DNA from: [Phialemoniopsis] sp. UDSM-2020
Lineage: Eukaryota > Ascomycota > Sordariomycetes > Thyridiales > Thyridiaceae
Reading direction: 5' to 3'
NCBI GenBank assembly: GCA_018873225.1
Contig: JAEILZ010000001.1
Span: forward strand, 4,340,001-4,404,000
DNA: 64,000 nt
Shown here one piece after another: positions 43,934-55,855 of this stretch; position 1 is the first letter of the stretch; each line of letters starts with the position of its first letter. The notes beneath the pieces were generated by a model. The model worked only from the letters and a program-made list of their open reading frames with translations. It was not told where the DNA came from and ran no database searches. The translations under genes and the position numbers were made by a program.

Positions 43934-45608
43934 GGACGCGGGCAGATGGGCTAACGACCGGAAGGGTCAGGCAGTTGTTGTCGACGGGAGGGAGATCAGA
44001 GCTCGTTTAGACCAGCGGCGATGCAGTGCGGAATCACCGGAAGGTTCACAGCTTGCGCAAAGGCATTGACTTCGGTATGTATGTAGGTAGTTGATCGGAA
44101 CGCGGGGCAGTCCTAGACAGGATACGATGCGATGTGGTCGGGATAAGAGGGCGATGGTGGGCCGTCGAGGCTGGGATCAGGGTCGGTAGTGAGAAAGAGA
44201 ATGAGGGTGAAAGAGCAGCAGCAACCTGAACAAGCCAAGAAGAGCAAGGGAAAGGATCACCAGGGGACGACACCTTTTTAGATGCTGGGTGTCCAAGCCC
44301 CCGATTTCATGTGCGATTGGGGGAACCTTTTGCGGGCGGCCGAAATTGCGCCCTGTCAGCGAACCCATCCACGGCCTTGCCTCCTCCGTTTTTTTTCTTC
44401 TGGTGCAAAGTTCCAAGTGGCCACATGGGACGGACGTCGCGGTAGGAATGGGTCGGATCGGGCGCTGAATTGCCCTACTAGGGCCTCTGAGCGGGAGTTT
44501 AGGTAAAAATAAAGCAACCATGCCCCACCAAGCCGCTAACACAACAAGTACCGATCGTGTGAGGCTTGGTTGGAGCCTCCACTTCTAGCTGTCCAAGTTG
44601 CTTCATCTTGTCTCTGGCAAAACCTCCTTGCATTGCGCTGTACGAAATAGGTACATCACTTCAAGGGCCAGCGTCTCTTGCTTATTGTCTAGCGACCTGC
44701 AGGCAAATTACGGCGTCTAAACCTCGACCATGTAGAACCCGCTTTTGTGTAGATTACGAGGTTATCTTTGCGCATGTCTTGCTGATGGATATGCCGGACA
44801 GTTTGAACCTGGTAACATCATCCCGGTCCGGTCCACCTTAACCAAATCGCTGGGATATAATCGAGAAGTGTGTGCATGGAGGTTCCCTACCTTGCCGACG
44901 AGCTTTAGCTATGTACCTGCTGAGCACGATACATGAACTCGGATAGCTTTCCATGGTTTCGCTATGCAGATCCAAAGACACGGAAGACTCGGAAACCCCG
45001 GAAACGGCCGCCCTTCAACGGGCAACCAAGCCCGCAACTCCCTCACACCCATCCACATCCGCCTCAACGCCCTCACAGCCGTGTCCTACTGCAGCATCCC
45101 ACGTGAAAGGCACGCCTGGTCTTAGAGTTCTCGTGAGCAATGATCTTTTATTCTACGTCGGGTACTGTCTGAATGGATTCTATGCCAATCATCTTCCGCT
45201 GCTTCGCCTAGCTCTGCTTCTTGTTTTCTGAAGCACACCCCCGCTGTTGCCCTTCCTACATCAACCATCCATGCAGCATTGCCCAGACTGTAGAAAAGAT
45301 CGTCAGGCAGCTTGCTCATTGACCGCCCCTCCCGCTGCTAACAGCCCATCCCGTATGCAGAGTGCAATCTACAACCTATAAACATCGATATCATGATATG
45401 GCCCTCAGGATCTGTCGGCATGTACGCGTTGTACGTTCTTGCAAACGCTCGTAACACGACACATAGTTCCTAGGATTTGCATCACCTTTACCCATGCAAA
45501 AAAGCATCTAGCAAGGACTCCGAAGAAAGAAAGCCCATGGTAATGACGCTGCCAAAATCTTGAAGATGTTTTGTATTCCTCATCATGGTGAATACTCGGG
45601 ATGGCCCT
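43934..45608. other. Intergenic
   Basis: About 1.7 kb between two minus-strand genes. It should hold the transporter promoter and leader. The open frames here are short and lack family patterns. Confidence 0.5.
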
Positions 45609-47458
45609 TTACAATGCCGAGAAGACAAAGAGCTGTAAGACTTTTTGTTAGCATCAAAGACGCAACTCCAACGGAGGAGGTACTCACATTATTAGTAGCC
45701 GCAATCGCGATACTGTCCTCGAACGGATGCCAACTCATATGCAGAATCTTTTTGTTGAAGTCAATCTGGTCCGCGTCGGTTTCCTTCCTCATCCGCTGGC
45801 CCTGACCTGCCGCCGGGCTGGTCGCACGAGAGCCTCCCTTCTTGCCATTGGCCGTAGGGCTGGTGGATGCGTTGATGGGTGTGGGAACTCCCACCTTCTT
45901 CGCCTTGAAAGCTGACTTGTCTGCTTGCAGTACTACCTCGACCTCCTTGTCAGGGTCAGACGGGTAGATCATAAAGTTGTTGTTGTAGCTGCCAGTCATG
46001 ACATTCTTGGAATCACCCGAGAAGACGACTTCAAACTTGTCGAATATGCTGTCGTTCTCATACGTGTCGCAGAGCCTAGGGCGGAGATGCTCGTGGATAG
46101 GGATCGTCTTGACAGGCTGGCGCTCCATGTTTACATCCCAAATCTTGACTGTAAGGTAGTCGCGAGACAGAATGTAGCGGCCGTCGTACGAGAAGCGGAC
46201 GTCAGAGATGGAGGAAATGATCTCCGAGAAAAAGGATCTTGAAGAGGGGTCCTCCTCTTGCTCAAACACTAAAAAGGGAATATCAGTATAGCAACGCTAA
46301 GTTTGTTCAACAGGAAAAGGAACATACTCTTCGCATGCTGATCACAGAGAGCACTCTCGCGCATATCGGCAAGCTTGATGGTACCCTTTGAGCTGGCATA
46401 CATGAACCAGTTGCAGCTCAGCGGGTGGAACTCAGCAGCAGTGATGACTTCGGTCAGCTCTTCCATATTGGCAGGTTTGATGTCAACGATGTTGAAGCTC
46501 TGGTCCTGAATGTGGAGGTTCCAGAGGTTTATACGAAGGTCATCGCTGCTGATGAAGGTCTCGCCGTCGCTGTTGACGGAGATGCTGTTGATGTGATACG
46601 CATGGGCGTTGGCGTAGGTCCTCCTGGGTACGGCAGCGACAACTGTGTCGTGGTGAGTTAACCTCGGCAGCTTCAGGTCGGTAGCGTTCTGGAAATGTTG
46701 GTGTTGCAAGGGTCTGGGGGCGCCTCCGCCACCTGCGAGGCTCCCAGGCGTAAGATCGTGTGAGAGGTTGTTTTCCGCCACCACCTTAAGGGACTTCTCA
46801 AAGACCTTCCATAGCTTGATGGTTTTGTCATTGGTGGAGAGTAGGTAGTGGGATGCATTCTGTCGTCGGCACCATTTGATCTTGTTTATCTTCTCCTCGA
46901 TCTCTAGAGACTTGAGGTAGTCGAATTCAGGCTCGTGAGACTGAAACTCGGTATGGAACTTGTACTCGCAGGTTTTTTTCTGGAAGGAGGATCACAATCA
47001 GCCTGCATGTCGCGGAAATGGATGCGGATCGTGCTTACCGTCTCATTCCTCTCGAAAAGAACAACGCGTCCGCCCTTGTCACCAGTGGCCAAGTAATTGC
47101 CCGTGTGGTCAAACTCTACGGTCGAGATGATGTCGGCTGGGAAGGGGTTAGCATGGTAATGCAGCACGCGTAGACTCGTGGCGTCGATAAGCATGTGCGC
47201 GACATGTTGGCATCACCACTGTCAAACGAGAGAAGATGATGGCATACCTTCAGTGATGTCTTCGACATCTCCCTTATCGCCAAAGCACCTAGAAGCATTG
47301 GATTAGTCAACATTCCCAGAACCCATATGCCGCATGATGGGCGCAAAACATATGTTCATATGCATCGTGAAGGAAGCCGGTGCCCGCGATGGTATCGACG
47401 TGGAGAACACATACTGGGTGAACTTCCACGTAGGAGAGTTCGTGTCTGTTTCCACCAT
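45609..47458 (-). CDS. cdc55: PP2A regulatory subunit B55 (CDC55)
   Basis: Six exons (47458-47415, 47288-47248, 47136-47039, 46979-46328, 46268-45688, 45632-45609) give 479 residues with every phase closing. The first exon codes [14 protein letters not shown] and the last only LFVFSAL. The joined N-terminus [20 protein letters not shown], followed by [20 protein letters not shown], is the hallmark of B55. Other marks are [40 protein letters not shown] and [17 protein letters not shown]. The fold is a seven-blade WD40 propeller. Fungal-type inserts are present near residues 170-185 (Gly/Pro-rich) and 400-440 (basic, Ser/Gly-rich). Family knowledge: B55 directs PP2A to substrates in mitotic entry and exit, septation and polarity. 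Confidence 0.96.
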
Positions 47459-49036
47459 CGTATATTGACACCTGATGCAGCTGAGGATAACCCCACGCTA
47501 CAAAGACGATGCGAGAAGCCGGTCGGGGATGGTCAGGATGAGGTGAAAATCTTGGCCCGTCGAGAGATGCCTGCGGCGAGACGTAGAGATACTCGAGGCC
47601 GACAACGTAGCGCGTCCAAGGTATCGAAGCGAGGAGGGGTGATAGCAAAAGAAGCGCTATCGGCCGAAGTTTTGGGGGAAGGAGGCTGAAGGGTTGGTGG
47701 TTCAGCAAGCTAGAGAGAAGGTATGACCTCGCGCGACGTCAAGGGAGCTGCGGGGCGCTAAATCAAGGACAAGGGGGGAACGAGGTCGAATGACGGCTCC
47801 ACGAGGGTAGGGTTGACGGGCTGGAGGTGGTGAGCAGAGCCTCGATGGAGATGGAAAAAATGTCGCAGGATATCCGGGGACGAGAGCTGCGACGGGGTCT
47901 GGGGGTGGGCTAGGAAAAGAAGATGACGATATGTGTTGAGCTGGGCAGGTGAGTTAAGCTTGAATAGAGTTGGTGGTGATGCCCGTGTGGTGTGTGGTGT
48001 GGCCGCAATGGATTTGTGGTGCACCGCTGGGCTGGTGGCCAGTGCGCGCGCCCAACCTTTGCCTCACTGGAGCAATGGCTGCTGACAAGGCGGCGCTACA
48101 GCACCCACCTGGGCTACAATTGCTGATAAACCCCCCAGTGCCGCCTCCACTGCCAGCCCTGGAGGTCCCATGGCTCGGCTGTATTGCCAAGTAGAGCTAC
48201 TCCACGTCCCCCTCCCGCGCCACTGGGATCAGTCTTGCAAGCTCGTCCCCGACAGTACAGAAACCACCATCTACTTCAGCCTCATGGTCTTCCGTACGTC
48301 CATGGATTGCACTCAGACTTTTGAGACTGTTGTCATTGATGCACTTTCCAGATGGCCTAAGCAATCACTCGAAACAAAAAGGCACATGTATGTATTCAGT
48401 TTGCATTGTTAATACTACATATGTACCTTTCTGTTGTTCCTGTAACTTGCATTCGGCTCGGGAGAGCTTTTGTAGTGATCACGATACTCTAGTGGGTACC
48501 TATCGAAACGTTTCAATCCATCTTTACCCAAACTACTAACAGACGGATTGATCCCTTTATGCTTAGGTACTTAGTGAAGCGGCCCTCTTTACTTCCTGTA
48601 AATCTGATGACTGTTGGATTGTGGTAAGTAAATAACGGAGGTGCATGTAGAAGGAGGATCGTCTCCCCAAAGTGGCATCCATTGGTACAGGAACAGAGGT
48701 TGATACTAATCGTGTCATTGATATTCACTTGTGTGTCTCGGCTCTGCACAATCACCTGCTTTGGAAGATCCTCGGCAAACAACCAAGTCAAACTCGTCCC
48801 CAGACTGTTAGTTCCAAAAAGGACAACAGAAATCACACAGCTCTATTCTACAAGCTTTGCAAACTACAATCAACCCTGCTTTTAAATGACACCTTTTTTT
48901 GCACAATCACCGATCGCAAACTGGCATTGTCTTTTGACAGCACGGGGAACATTCGGTTGAAATTCAGCACATAGTACAGGGTGGCTTACACATCTCACCA
49001 CATCAATCATCTACAGAACTACCGCATCACTGCTTC
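47459..49036. other. Intergenic, divergent promoters
   Basis: About 1.6 kb. The part next to CDC55 (47460-48200) is probably its promoter and leader. The remainder is AT-richer, with no gene recognised. Confidence 0.5.
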
Positions 49037-49987
49037 ATGATGGACAACAAAGAGAATACCAACAAGAATGGAGGAAAGGGAAAAGGCAAGGAGCCTGACG
49101 AGACAGGGGAAAAGTCGATGACCACCCGACTCGCAAAATCGGCCGCTGCCCTCACACAGAGTTTGGTCAATAGTCGGCCAACAGGGGACGAGATCTCCAG
49201 TGCTGTAGCAAATGACAAGTCCCAGCCTGGAGGCGCTCTTCGGTCAGGATCTGCAGGTGGAAGCACAGAGTATTATCAAAGACCTTCAGCGGCAGCCAGC
49301 TCAAGCCAAGCTGCATTCCGAGAAGGCCAAACGGGTCAGCACATTGCGCAAGAAGAGCAGGCATTTTCCGAGTTTCTTGATACCCAGGTTCCGGTAGCTG
49401 AAGAACCAAGAGTCCTGCCGTCTGCCCTGCCGAATATCAGGGGACGTGAGCCTGGACCTTTCTTTGCCACCGGTCCATCCCTGACGGTTGCAGACCAAGA
49501 GAGGAACGACGGGGCCGAAGTTCTCCAATTACTATCACAAGGAGACTCTGAGCCGCCAGAGTATGACGATTCTCCAGAACTGAGCGATGAAAGTTTGGAC
49601 AACCTGCGGGCCGCCCTCTTCAAGGCGGGCTCGTCGGCGAGTCAAAGAAGAGAATGGGATACGTTGTTGAACTTCATTCCTGACTTTGTTCGTCCGGACG
49701 CCGGCGAGAGGGCAGATACCGCGATCATCAATCAGGAAAAGTCTCGTGAAACTTATGCTGTCATGGGCTTAGATCATTCACAAGACATATCAAGGATATG
49801 GGTCGAGCAGTGGCATGACGTCTTAACGGCATACACCGAGGAAGTCTGGGGAGACCTGACGCCACTCGTCCAACAAGCAAAGAAGGAAATCGAACAATTA
49901 CAACAGACAGAGCCAGACCAACCCGCACCGAACACGAAGGCTTTGCAAAGGCTGCGGCTTCTTCTAGGCCATATTCGGGAGCAATGA
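49037..49987 (+). CDS. Fungal protein of unknown function
   Basis: An intronless frame of 316 residues from ATG 49037. The N-terminal half is polar and disordered, with a basic start (NKNGGKGKGKEPDE), a helical stretch (TTRLAKSAAALTQSLVNS) and a short acidic-hydrophobic EQAFSEFLDTQVP element. The C-terminal third looks folded and helical: SQRREWDTLLNFIPDFVRP, then a stretch containing ISRIWVEQWHDVLTAYTEEVWGDL and a final Leu-rich helix (ALQRLRLLLGHIREQ). No signal peptide, membrane segment or catalytic motif is visible. I have an impression of similar fungal proteins ending in an EEVWGDL helix but know of no function. The codon-like composition and length support a real gene. Confidence 0.7.
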   Translation: MMDNKENTNKNGGKGKGKEPDETGEKSMTTRLAKSAAALTQSLVNSRPTGDEISSAVANDKSQPGGALRSGSAGGSTEYYQRPSAAASSSQAAFREGQTGQHIAQEEQAFSEFLDTQVPVAEEPRVLPSALPNIRGREPGPFFATGPSLTVADQERNDGAEVLQLLSQGDSEPPEYDDSPELSDESLDNLRAALFKAGSSASQRREWDTLLNFIPDFVRPDAGERADTAIINQEKSRETYAVMGLDHSQDISRIWVEQWHDVLTAYTEEVWGDLTPLVQQAKKEIEQLQQTEPDQPAPNTKALQRLRLLLGHIREQ

Positions 49988-50900
49988 GGCGAAGAGTGTT
50001 ATCGGACTTCGTGACTGTAACAGTCTTCTATTAGATTAGGCCACTCGAGCTACTGTACACAGAGATTCGCAAGAGATCCTCTGTACGATATGTAAAGGAT
50101 TGTTATGTCAAATTTATCGTCTTCCAACTTAGTTGTAAAGCCTCCCACTGGAAAGCTAGTGTATGATCTCGGATAGACCAAATCTCACATTAGAAAATTC
50201 AGAATGGGCCGTTTGACGTCAAATTTCAACAGAAAAATGAATGGGCCAAGATACGTTATGCAATCGGAAGCTCGACAGATATAAGTAAAGTAAGTATTGT
50301 ATTTATCTAGATTTCCACCGTTATCAACCCTACTCGACCTACCCCGCTGTTACCCAAAGCTTTGACAGGGTGGGTTGCTGTGCCGACTGGCACTCTAACA
50401 CAATGACATCACGCTTAGCTGTCTTAGGCTATCGGCACTGCCCACGATAAGCAAACCTCAAGCAGCATTCAGAGCCTGGCTCACATGGACTAATTTCTGA
50501 TGGAGTGACATTTGTCCTTGTAGTGAGCGAGATTTTCAAAAGGCGCTTTCTTGGACTCTGAACAAGAGCCATGCTACGATGCAGGGTTGAGCTGTAATCC
50601 TGCAAACTTTGGCTAAGGTTCCTTAGCATTGTTCTCACCGCATCGATTGGGTCTCCTTGGCGCTGCAGTACACGCAGTTCCTTGTATTGGGTCACCTACC
50701 TGGTTCTCCCATCCCATCGTCTGGCGAATTCAATTATTGACCAACAAATTTGCGTTTCTCTGCTGGTTTTATGAGAATCCTCACAAATTCTCTCATAGAT
50801 CTGTGAGATCTTCTCATTCCAATTTCTCAGGCCAAGCGCCGCCCTGAGAGCTCGAACACTACAATTACTTTGTATGTGTACAAGGCTTTAATCGGTCAAA
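49988..50900. other. Intergenic
   Basis: About 0.9 kb between two plus-strand genes; AT-rich around 50080-50330. Nothing else is recognised. Confidence 0.5.
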
Positions 50901-51694
50901 ATGAGAAGGGATCGGCTGTTTGGCTCGTGGACTTTGCTTGTTCCACTCCTGCAAGCCGTCGTCGCCGCGAGTCAACTTCCATTCCAACCCGTTCAGACGG
51001 CACTCGCCAAACGAGACGACGGCTGCTTGGCAAACTTCTTCACCTGTGCAAACCAAGGTGCCAACTTTGCTGGCGTGTGTTGTCAGAACGGACAAAAATG
51101 CGCACTTGACGCCAACAACCAGCCCGCCTGTTGTCCCTCAGGGTATGTGGTTCCCTCTGAGACATTACCGGTCTTATATTCACTTGTAGATCGACTAACA
51201 TCTTTAACAGGATCGTTTGTACTGGAGTAGCACCAGCTACATTTGTTGCTCCCACGGCAGGGCCGACGGCAGTCTCCTTCGTGCCCAACCAGTACTTCTC
51301 CTTCCCATATATCAGCACAAGCTTCCCGAACAGCGTGGCATGCACGTCCGCCATCTCGCAGTGCAGTCGCAACTACGATGTGTGCACCTCGAATCTTCAG
51401 GGCCAGGCAGGCTTCGGTGTGACCGTTGTGGTTGGAGGAAACGGGGGCACGACTGTTGCAAACCAGGGCGGCGCCAACCTAGGCCCAACCAGTGCCACCA
51501 GCATCTGCGCAAGTCTGAGCAGCAAAGCTTGCTTCAACATCCAGAGCAGCTCTTGTACGCAACCTGGTGCAGGGGGATTCGTGGTGGGATCTGGTAATGC
51601 GGCAGCGCGCCCAACACCGCCGCCATGCTTCGGCGTGATGGGACTGGGCGCTATGGCTGTTGGTGCTGGTCTTGGCGTCATGGGCCAGTTATGA
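50901..51694 (+). CDS. Secreted Cys-rich, GPI-anchor-type protein
   Basis: Two exons (50901-51142, 51211-51694) give 241 residues. Residues 1-23 form a signal peptide. A Kex2-type site, KR at 37-38, precedes the mature domain. That domain opens with a Cys-rich module (C-x6-C-x9-CC-x5-C-x8-CC-x4-C, from DGCLANFFTC to PSGIVC), reminiscent of fungal extracellular Cys-rich repeats. A Thr/Ser/Pro linker follows, then a second domain with VACTSAISQCSRNYDVC and ICASLSSKACFNIQ. The C-terminus after PPPC is a hydrophobic Gly/Ala/Met/Leu stretch ending in MGQL, as expected of a GPI-attachment signal. The protein probably sits in the cell wall or on the outer plasma membrane. Function is unknown. Confidence 0.83.
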
Positions 51695-52323
51695 GATCAT
51701 GATCTTTTGCTTCACTTGTCGATATGGATTGCGAGTTGGACACTCTGGACATACCCGGCTGATTTACGATTGGTATTTTGAAACGAGCTTACGAAGTGTA
51801 ACGAACCAACAATAATTTGATATCAGCTACTCATTCACAGTAGAGTAGGGAAGGGAACAATGCAATGACTGAATGACGGCCATGAGTTTGTCACCAACCT
51901 TAGGTACAGGGGTCATCTCTTCCCAGCAAAAGGTGAAAAAACGTTCTTGTATACTTACTTAATGCGGATGCAATTGATGCCCTGAACTGATATCCACCAA
52001 GCCCTTGATTGACAGCTCATGAGGCTAATTGGGAAGTACAATTGCACTAAGGCTCTCCGTGCTTGTTCCCCAAAGGCCAGGGCTCCAGGCTGATGCTTCT
52101 CCAAAAGACCAATGATGGAGAACAAATCGTGCTAGTCCCGCCCCCACTAAAAGACGTGCAAAGCGTAGACAGCCGCAAATCTCCTGTGACTACTAAATCC
52201 AAGGGACATCCATCTGCTTTATCTACATCTACACACCATATCGCCTCCTCGACCACGATCGCCAACCCGCAGCTTGCCGCGACGTCCAATTACCCTCGCA
52301 CCAACCCCGACCAGACAATCATA
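51695..52323. other. Intergenic, CK2 beta promoter
   Basis: 3' flank of the GPI-type protein gene and promoter and leader of CKB1. No gene was recognised. Confidence 0.5.
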
Positions 52324-53543
52324 ATGGATGATTATGTTAGTGAATCCGACAGTGACTATACTAGCTATTGGCGTGACTGGGTATGTTTGTTTCCTGGAAC
52401 CTAACCCCTCCATGACCCGCGGGTGCCCCTCCTGCTTTCAACCTTACTTCAGCCTGCTTTGGCTCTTTTCTCACCACGTCGAGCAAAGCTGCCTTTGGAA
52501 ATTCCAAAAAAAGAGAGGCGTCATTCGGTATCATTTGATACCGTGGCAAGGCCAACATGCCGCGTATCAGCATCCTCACCCCTCTCAAACGAAAATGGGA
52601 GGAGGTGGAAGATGATGATTCCACGGAATCGGAATCACTCTTTACCCCTGAAGTCCGAGCAACCCGCCCGACTCTGTTGTGATGACTTTATTTGTCTTTC
52701 TGGATCTTCTTGCTAACAGATACCTCTTTGACAGTTCATCTCGTCTAGGGGAAACGAGTACTTCTGCGAGATCGACGAGGATTACCTGACGGATCGCTTC
52801 AACCTGACGGGCCTAAACACGGAAGTTCAGTACTACCAATATGCCCTCGATCTGGTAACGGATGTTTTCGATCTCGACTGCGATGATGATATGCGAGAGA
52901 CGATAGAGAAGTCGGCGCGGCACCTTTACGGTCTTGTCCACGCGCGTTATGTCGTCACCACTAGAGGTCTGGCAAAAATGGTACGCTCAACTTGAACAAA
53001 ACAACATATCCTTTGCAAGAGCCCTAAGCTAACTGCTCGTCATCTTCATAGCTAGAGAAGTACAAAAAGGCTGACTTTGGCAAATGCCCACGAGTCAACT
53101 GCCACTCTCATCCGCTCTTGCCCATGGGCCTATCCGATATTCCCAACATGAAGCCGGTTAAGCTCTATTGCGCGCGATGTGAAGACATATACAATCCTAA
53201 GTCGAGTCGCCACGCTACCATCGATGGCGCCTATTTTGGGACCTCGTTCCACAACATCATCTTCCAAGTCTACCCCGCCCTTATCCCGAACAAGTCTGCC
53301 GAGCGCTACATCCCGCGAGTTTACGGCTTCAAGGTGCACGCTGCTGCAGCCCTCATCCGATGGCAGAACGCCAAGCGCGACGAGATGCGGAGGCGGTTAC
53401 GGAAATTGGAGATCGAGAGCGGCTTTAAGGACGGCGAAGACGAGGAGCCCGAAGATGAAGAGGAGGACGAAGAGGAGTTGGATTTCGAGGGCGATGATCG
53501 TGCGGTCGTACCGGGAGAGGAGGGCATGCACGTTGCGGTCTGA
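52324..53543 (+). CDS. ckb1: Casein kinase 2 regulatory (beta) subunit
   Basis: Three exons (52324-52380, 52735-52980, 53052-53543) give 264 residues. The first exon codes MDDYVSESDSDYTSYWRDW. The second opens with FISSRGNEYFCEIDEDYL and contains GLNTEVQYYQYALDLVTD. The third carries the zinc finger (C113, C118, C141, C144 in CPRVNC...YCARC), then DIYNPKSSRHATIDGAYFG, SFHNIIFQVYPALIP and YIPRVYGFKVH. The acidic C-terminal tail (EEPEDEEEDEEELDFEGDD) is fungal. Family knowledge: two beta subunits dimerise through the zinc finger and steer the constitutive CK2 kinase to substrates. The 354-nt first intron is long for this window. In filamentous fungi CK2 beta also influences the circadian clock; that link is family knowledge, not seen here. 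Confidence 0.97.
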
Positions 53544-54223
53544 ACGGTTGGCATGGATCACCTTGACTTGCGACCGTCCGTATGGTTACATGGGGCGTTA
53601 TTTACGAGAAAATACCCGAGGAGCGGTAGTGGCGTTTAGGTTTATGACAATGGTACGGGGCAGCGGCTCACCAAAAGACGTCCACTCATGTGCGAAGTCT
53701 GGGGGACGGAAACCACATGGGATATCTTTGGCATAGCCTCTCTTGATCGAGGCGAGAGTGTGACATCTCAGCGGCATGGGCTCCTGGACGTTGTCGAAAG
53801 GCACATCTTAGAGCATTTATAGCATTCATCTCATTGCTAGGCTGTGGGAGATTGCTTTACGAAGTAGAGCAGCGTTCTCTGCAAAGAGGCGATTCGGAGA
53901 CAGTTCAAAGCATTAAGCACAACACAAAGTAATACAGCGTATTCCTTTTTCTGAAGTCGTGGAATATTTATTGACCGAGATGATCTGGCCATGCAATACA
54001 TTTTCCCTACTACGCCGAATCCTTTCGTGAAAACATAAAACGCCAATACTCTGCGGAGATCAAGCCTGGCTATAGCCCTACATGCCGTCTTGTCCCGTTC
54101 TATGTTACCAATGACAAGATATTATGGAAAAGGACTGGCATCAGAGATCATACATTCGGTAGTGAGACACGACAAACCTCCAATGGGGTTCGTCTAGTTG
54201 CGGAGAGCCAAAGATGACCCGCC
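53544..54223. other. Intergenic between convergent genes
   Basis: 3' flanks of CKB1 and the PAP2 phosphatase gene. Nothing else is recognised. Confidence 0.5.
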
Positions 54224-55855
54224 TCATCGTGCGCTGCCGATCACATCGGCGTTCTGCGCGTCCTGTACCCGGCCCATTTCGACCTCCTGCCTGCCTACTC
54301 CTCCTAGAGATGAGTCCTTGGACGGGCTCTGTTTCCGGCGGTACTGGCCGTCCCCAACGGCACCGCTCCGGCCCGTGACGCCCGACGCGCCCCTGTACTC
54401 GGTGGAGCCCAGAGCCTCCTCCTCGTCGCCGGCCCGACCGCGGTGGTACCCGCTGGCGCCGCCACCATAGTGAGGCTCCTCGCCACCGTCGTGGTGATGG
54501 TGGTCATGGTCGTGGAACAGCTCAGGCTGCTGCTCCCAGGCGCCCTTCTCGGTAGCGTAGCTGTAGCTGCCGACGCCGGCCCAAAACGCCTTGTCGCCGC
54601 TGCGCGGGGCCCAGGCCCAACCCGCACCCTGGCTGATGGGCAGGTGGTAGTAGCGGAAGGCGAAGAAGGCGGTGATGGTGCCGATGAGGAAGCCGAAGAG
54701 GATGTCGAAGCCGTGGTGGCGGAAGTCGAACCAGCGCGAGCTGGCGATGAAGATGGAGGCGAACCAGGGGATCACGCAGATCACCAGCAGGTAGAGGGGC
54801 GGGGCGGCGGCCTGGCGGCGCGCGGCGGCGACGGTGCGCGAGTGGCTGGCGAGGCGCTTGTGCGCCGAGGGGTCGGAGGGCAGGGAGAGCGACTCGTTGG
54901 CGTAGGTGGTGCCGTTGCCGTTGGCGCCGCGGCTGCGGTCGGCGAGCTCGTAGCTGTTGGGGTCGCCGCCCTGTCGGCTGCCGCCGGGGAAGGTGAGGCG
55001 CGAGGGAAAGGCGGAGAAGGAGGAGGCGTTGGCGTAGGAGGCCGGCGCCAGGAAGGGGATGGTGATGGCGAACTTGGAGGCGATGAAGAGGGAGAGGTAG
55101 ATGAGCCCCGCGGCGGACGAGGAGCTGTGGCCCGAGGGGTAGCTGCGGAAGCCGTCGTCGAGCTGCTTCTTGTCGGTGCTCGTGCAGATGGCGGCGCTGA
55201 CGAGCTGGCCGTTGGAGGTGGTGTTTGCGATGCCGCCCACGACGTAGCGGGCGACGTTGGCGAGGTCGGGCTGGCAGCGCGAGAGCAGGTCCGGGCGCGG
55301 CTTGCCGAAGAGGTTCTTCATGCCGTTGGTGATGAACCAGGCCGACACGACGGAGAGGGCGAGCCCGAGCCAGCCCGCGTGCAGCTCCCAGAGCTTGCGC
55401 TTCCAAATCAGCGACTTGGGGGTCCCCGCGGGCACGGTGGACCCGGGCACGAAGAACAAGGCGATGATGAAGACGATGATGATGGGGCCGATCACGCTGA
55501 TGACGACCAGGAGCCACGCGGGGACGGTCTCGTGCTCGGTGAAGGGGAAGCTGTGTTGTAGATATTTGTCAGTCGTCACGGATCGAACAGTGGCATTAGA
55601 GGTCTGTTGCACTTACGAGATATTAGGGTCCTCCAGCTGGAAGGGCCGCTTGTTGGGCGTGATCTCGCCAAGCACGTATCCTATTCCGGCTGCGGCGATG
55701 AGGATGATCCAGTCAAAGACGTACGAGGTGACGAGCACCCACGACAACTTCTTCTTGTACGGCGCAAAGTGCTCCATCTTGGCATAGGACTGCAGTCGTG
55801 GGAAGGTCGGCTGTTGTGGATGTTCAATTAGAGGCGAGGCGACGTCAAGGGGCAT
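54224..55855 (-). CDS. PAP2-family lipid phosphate phosphatase (DPP1/LPP type)
   Basis: Two exons (55855-55617, 55550-54224) give 521 residues. Six membrane segments are expected. The three-part PAP2 active site is complete: K158-x6-R165-P166 (KNLFGKPRP), P218-SGH-221 (SYPSGHS) and S351-R352-x5-H358-x3-D362 (SRWFDFRHHGFD). Between motifs 2 and 3 lies an unusually long Ser/Gly/Asn loop of about 100 residues. After the last membrane segment comes a His/Asp cluster (426-434, HDHDHHHHD) and a Gly/Ser/Arg-rich cytosolic tail. Reaction: dephosphorylation of diacylglycerol pyrophosphate, phosphatidate or related lipid phosphates, with no need for Mg2+, at vacuole or Golgi membranes. The exact substrate cannot be read from sequence. 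The start could also be Met27 (MEHFAPYKKK). Confidence 0.92.

Noticed and set aside
54443..55561. 372-codon plus-strand frame opposite the PAP2 phosphatase
   Set aside because: Composition is Gly/Glu/Val/Ala-rich, an antisense artefact of GC-rich codons. The minus-strand frame has a complete PAP2 active site.
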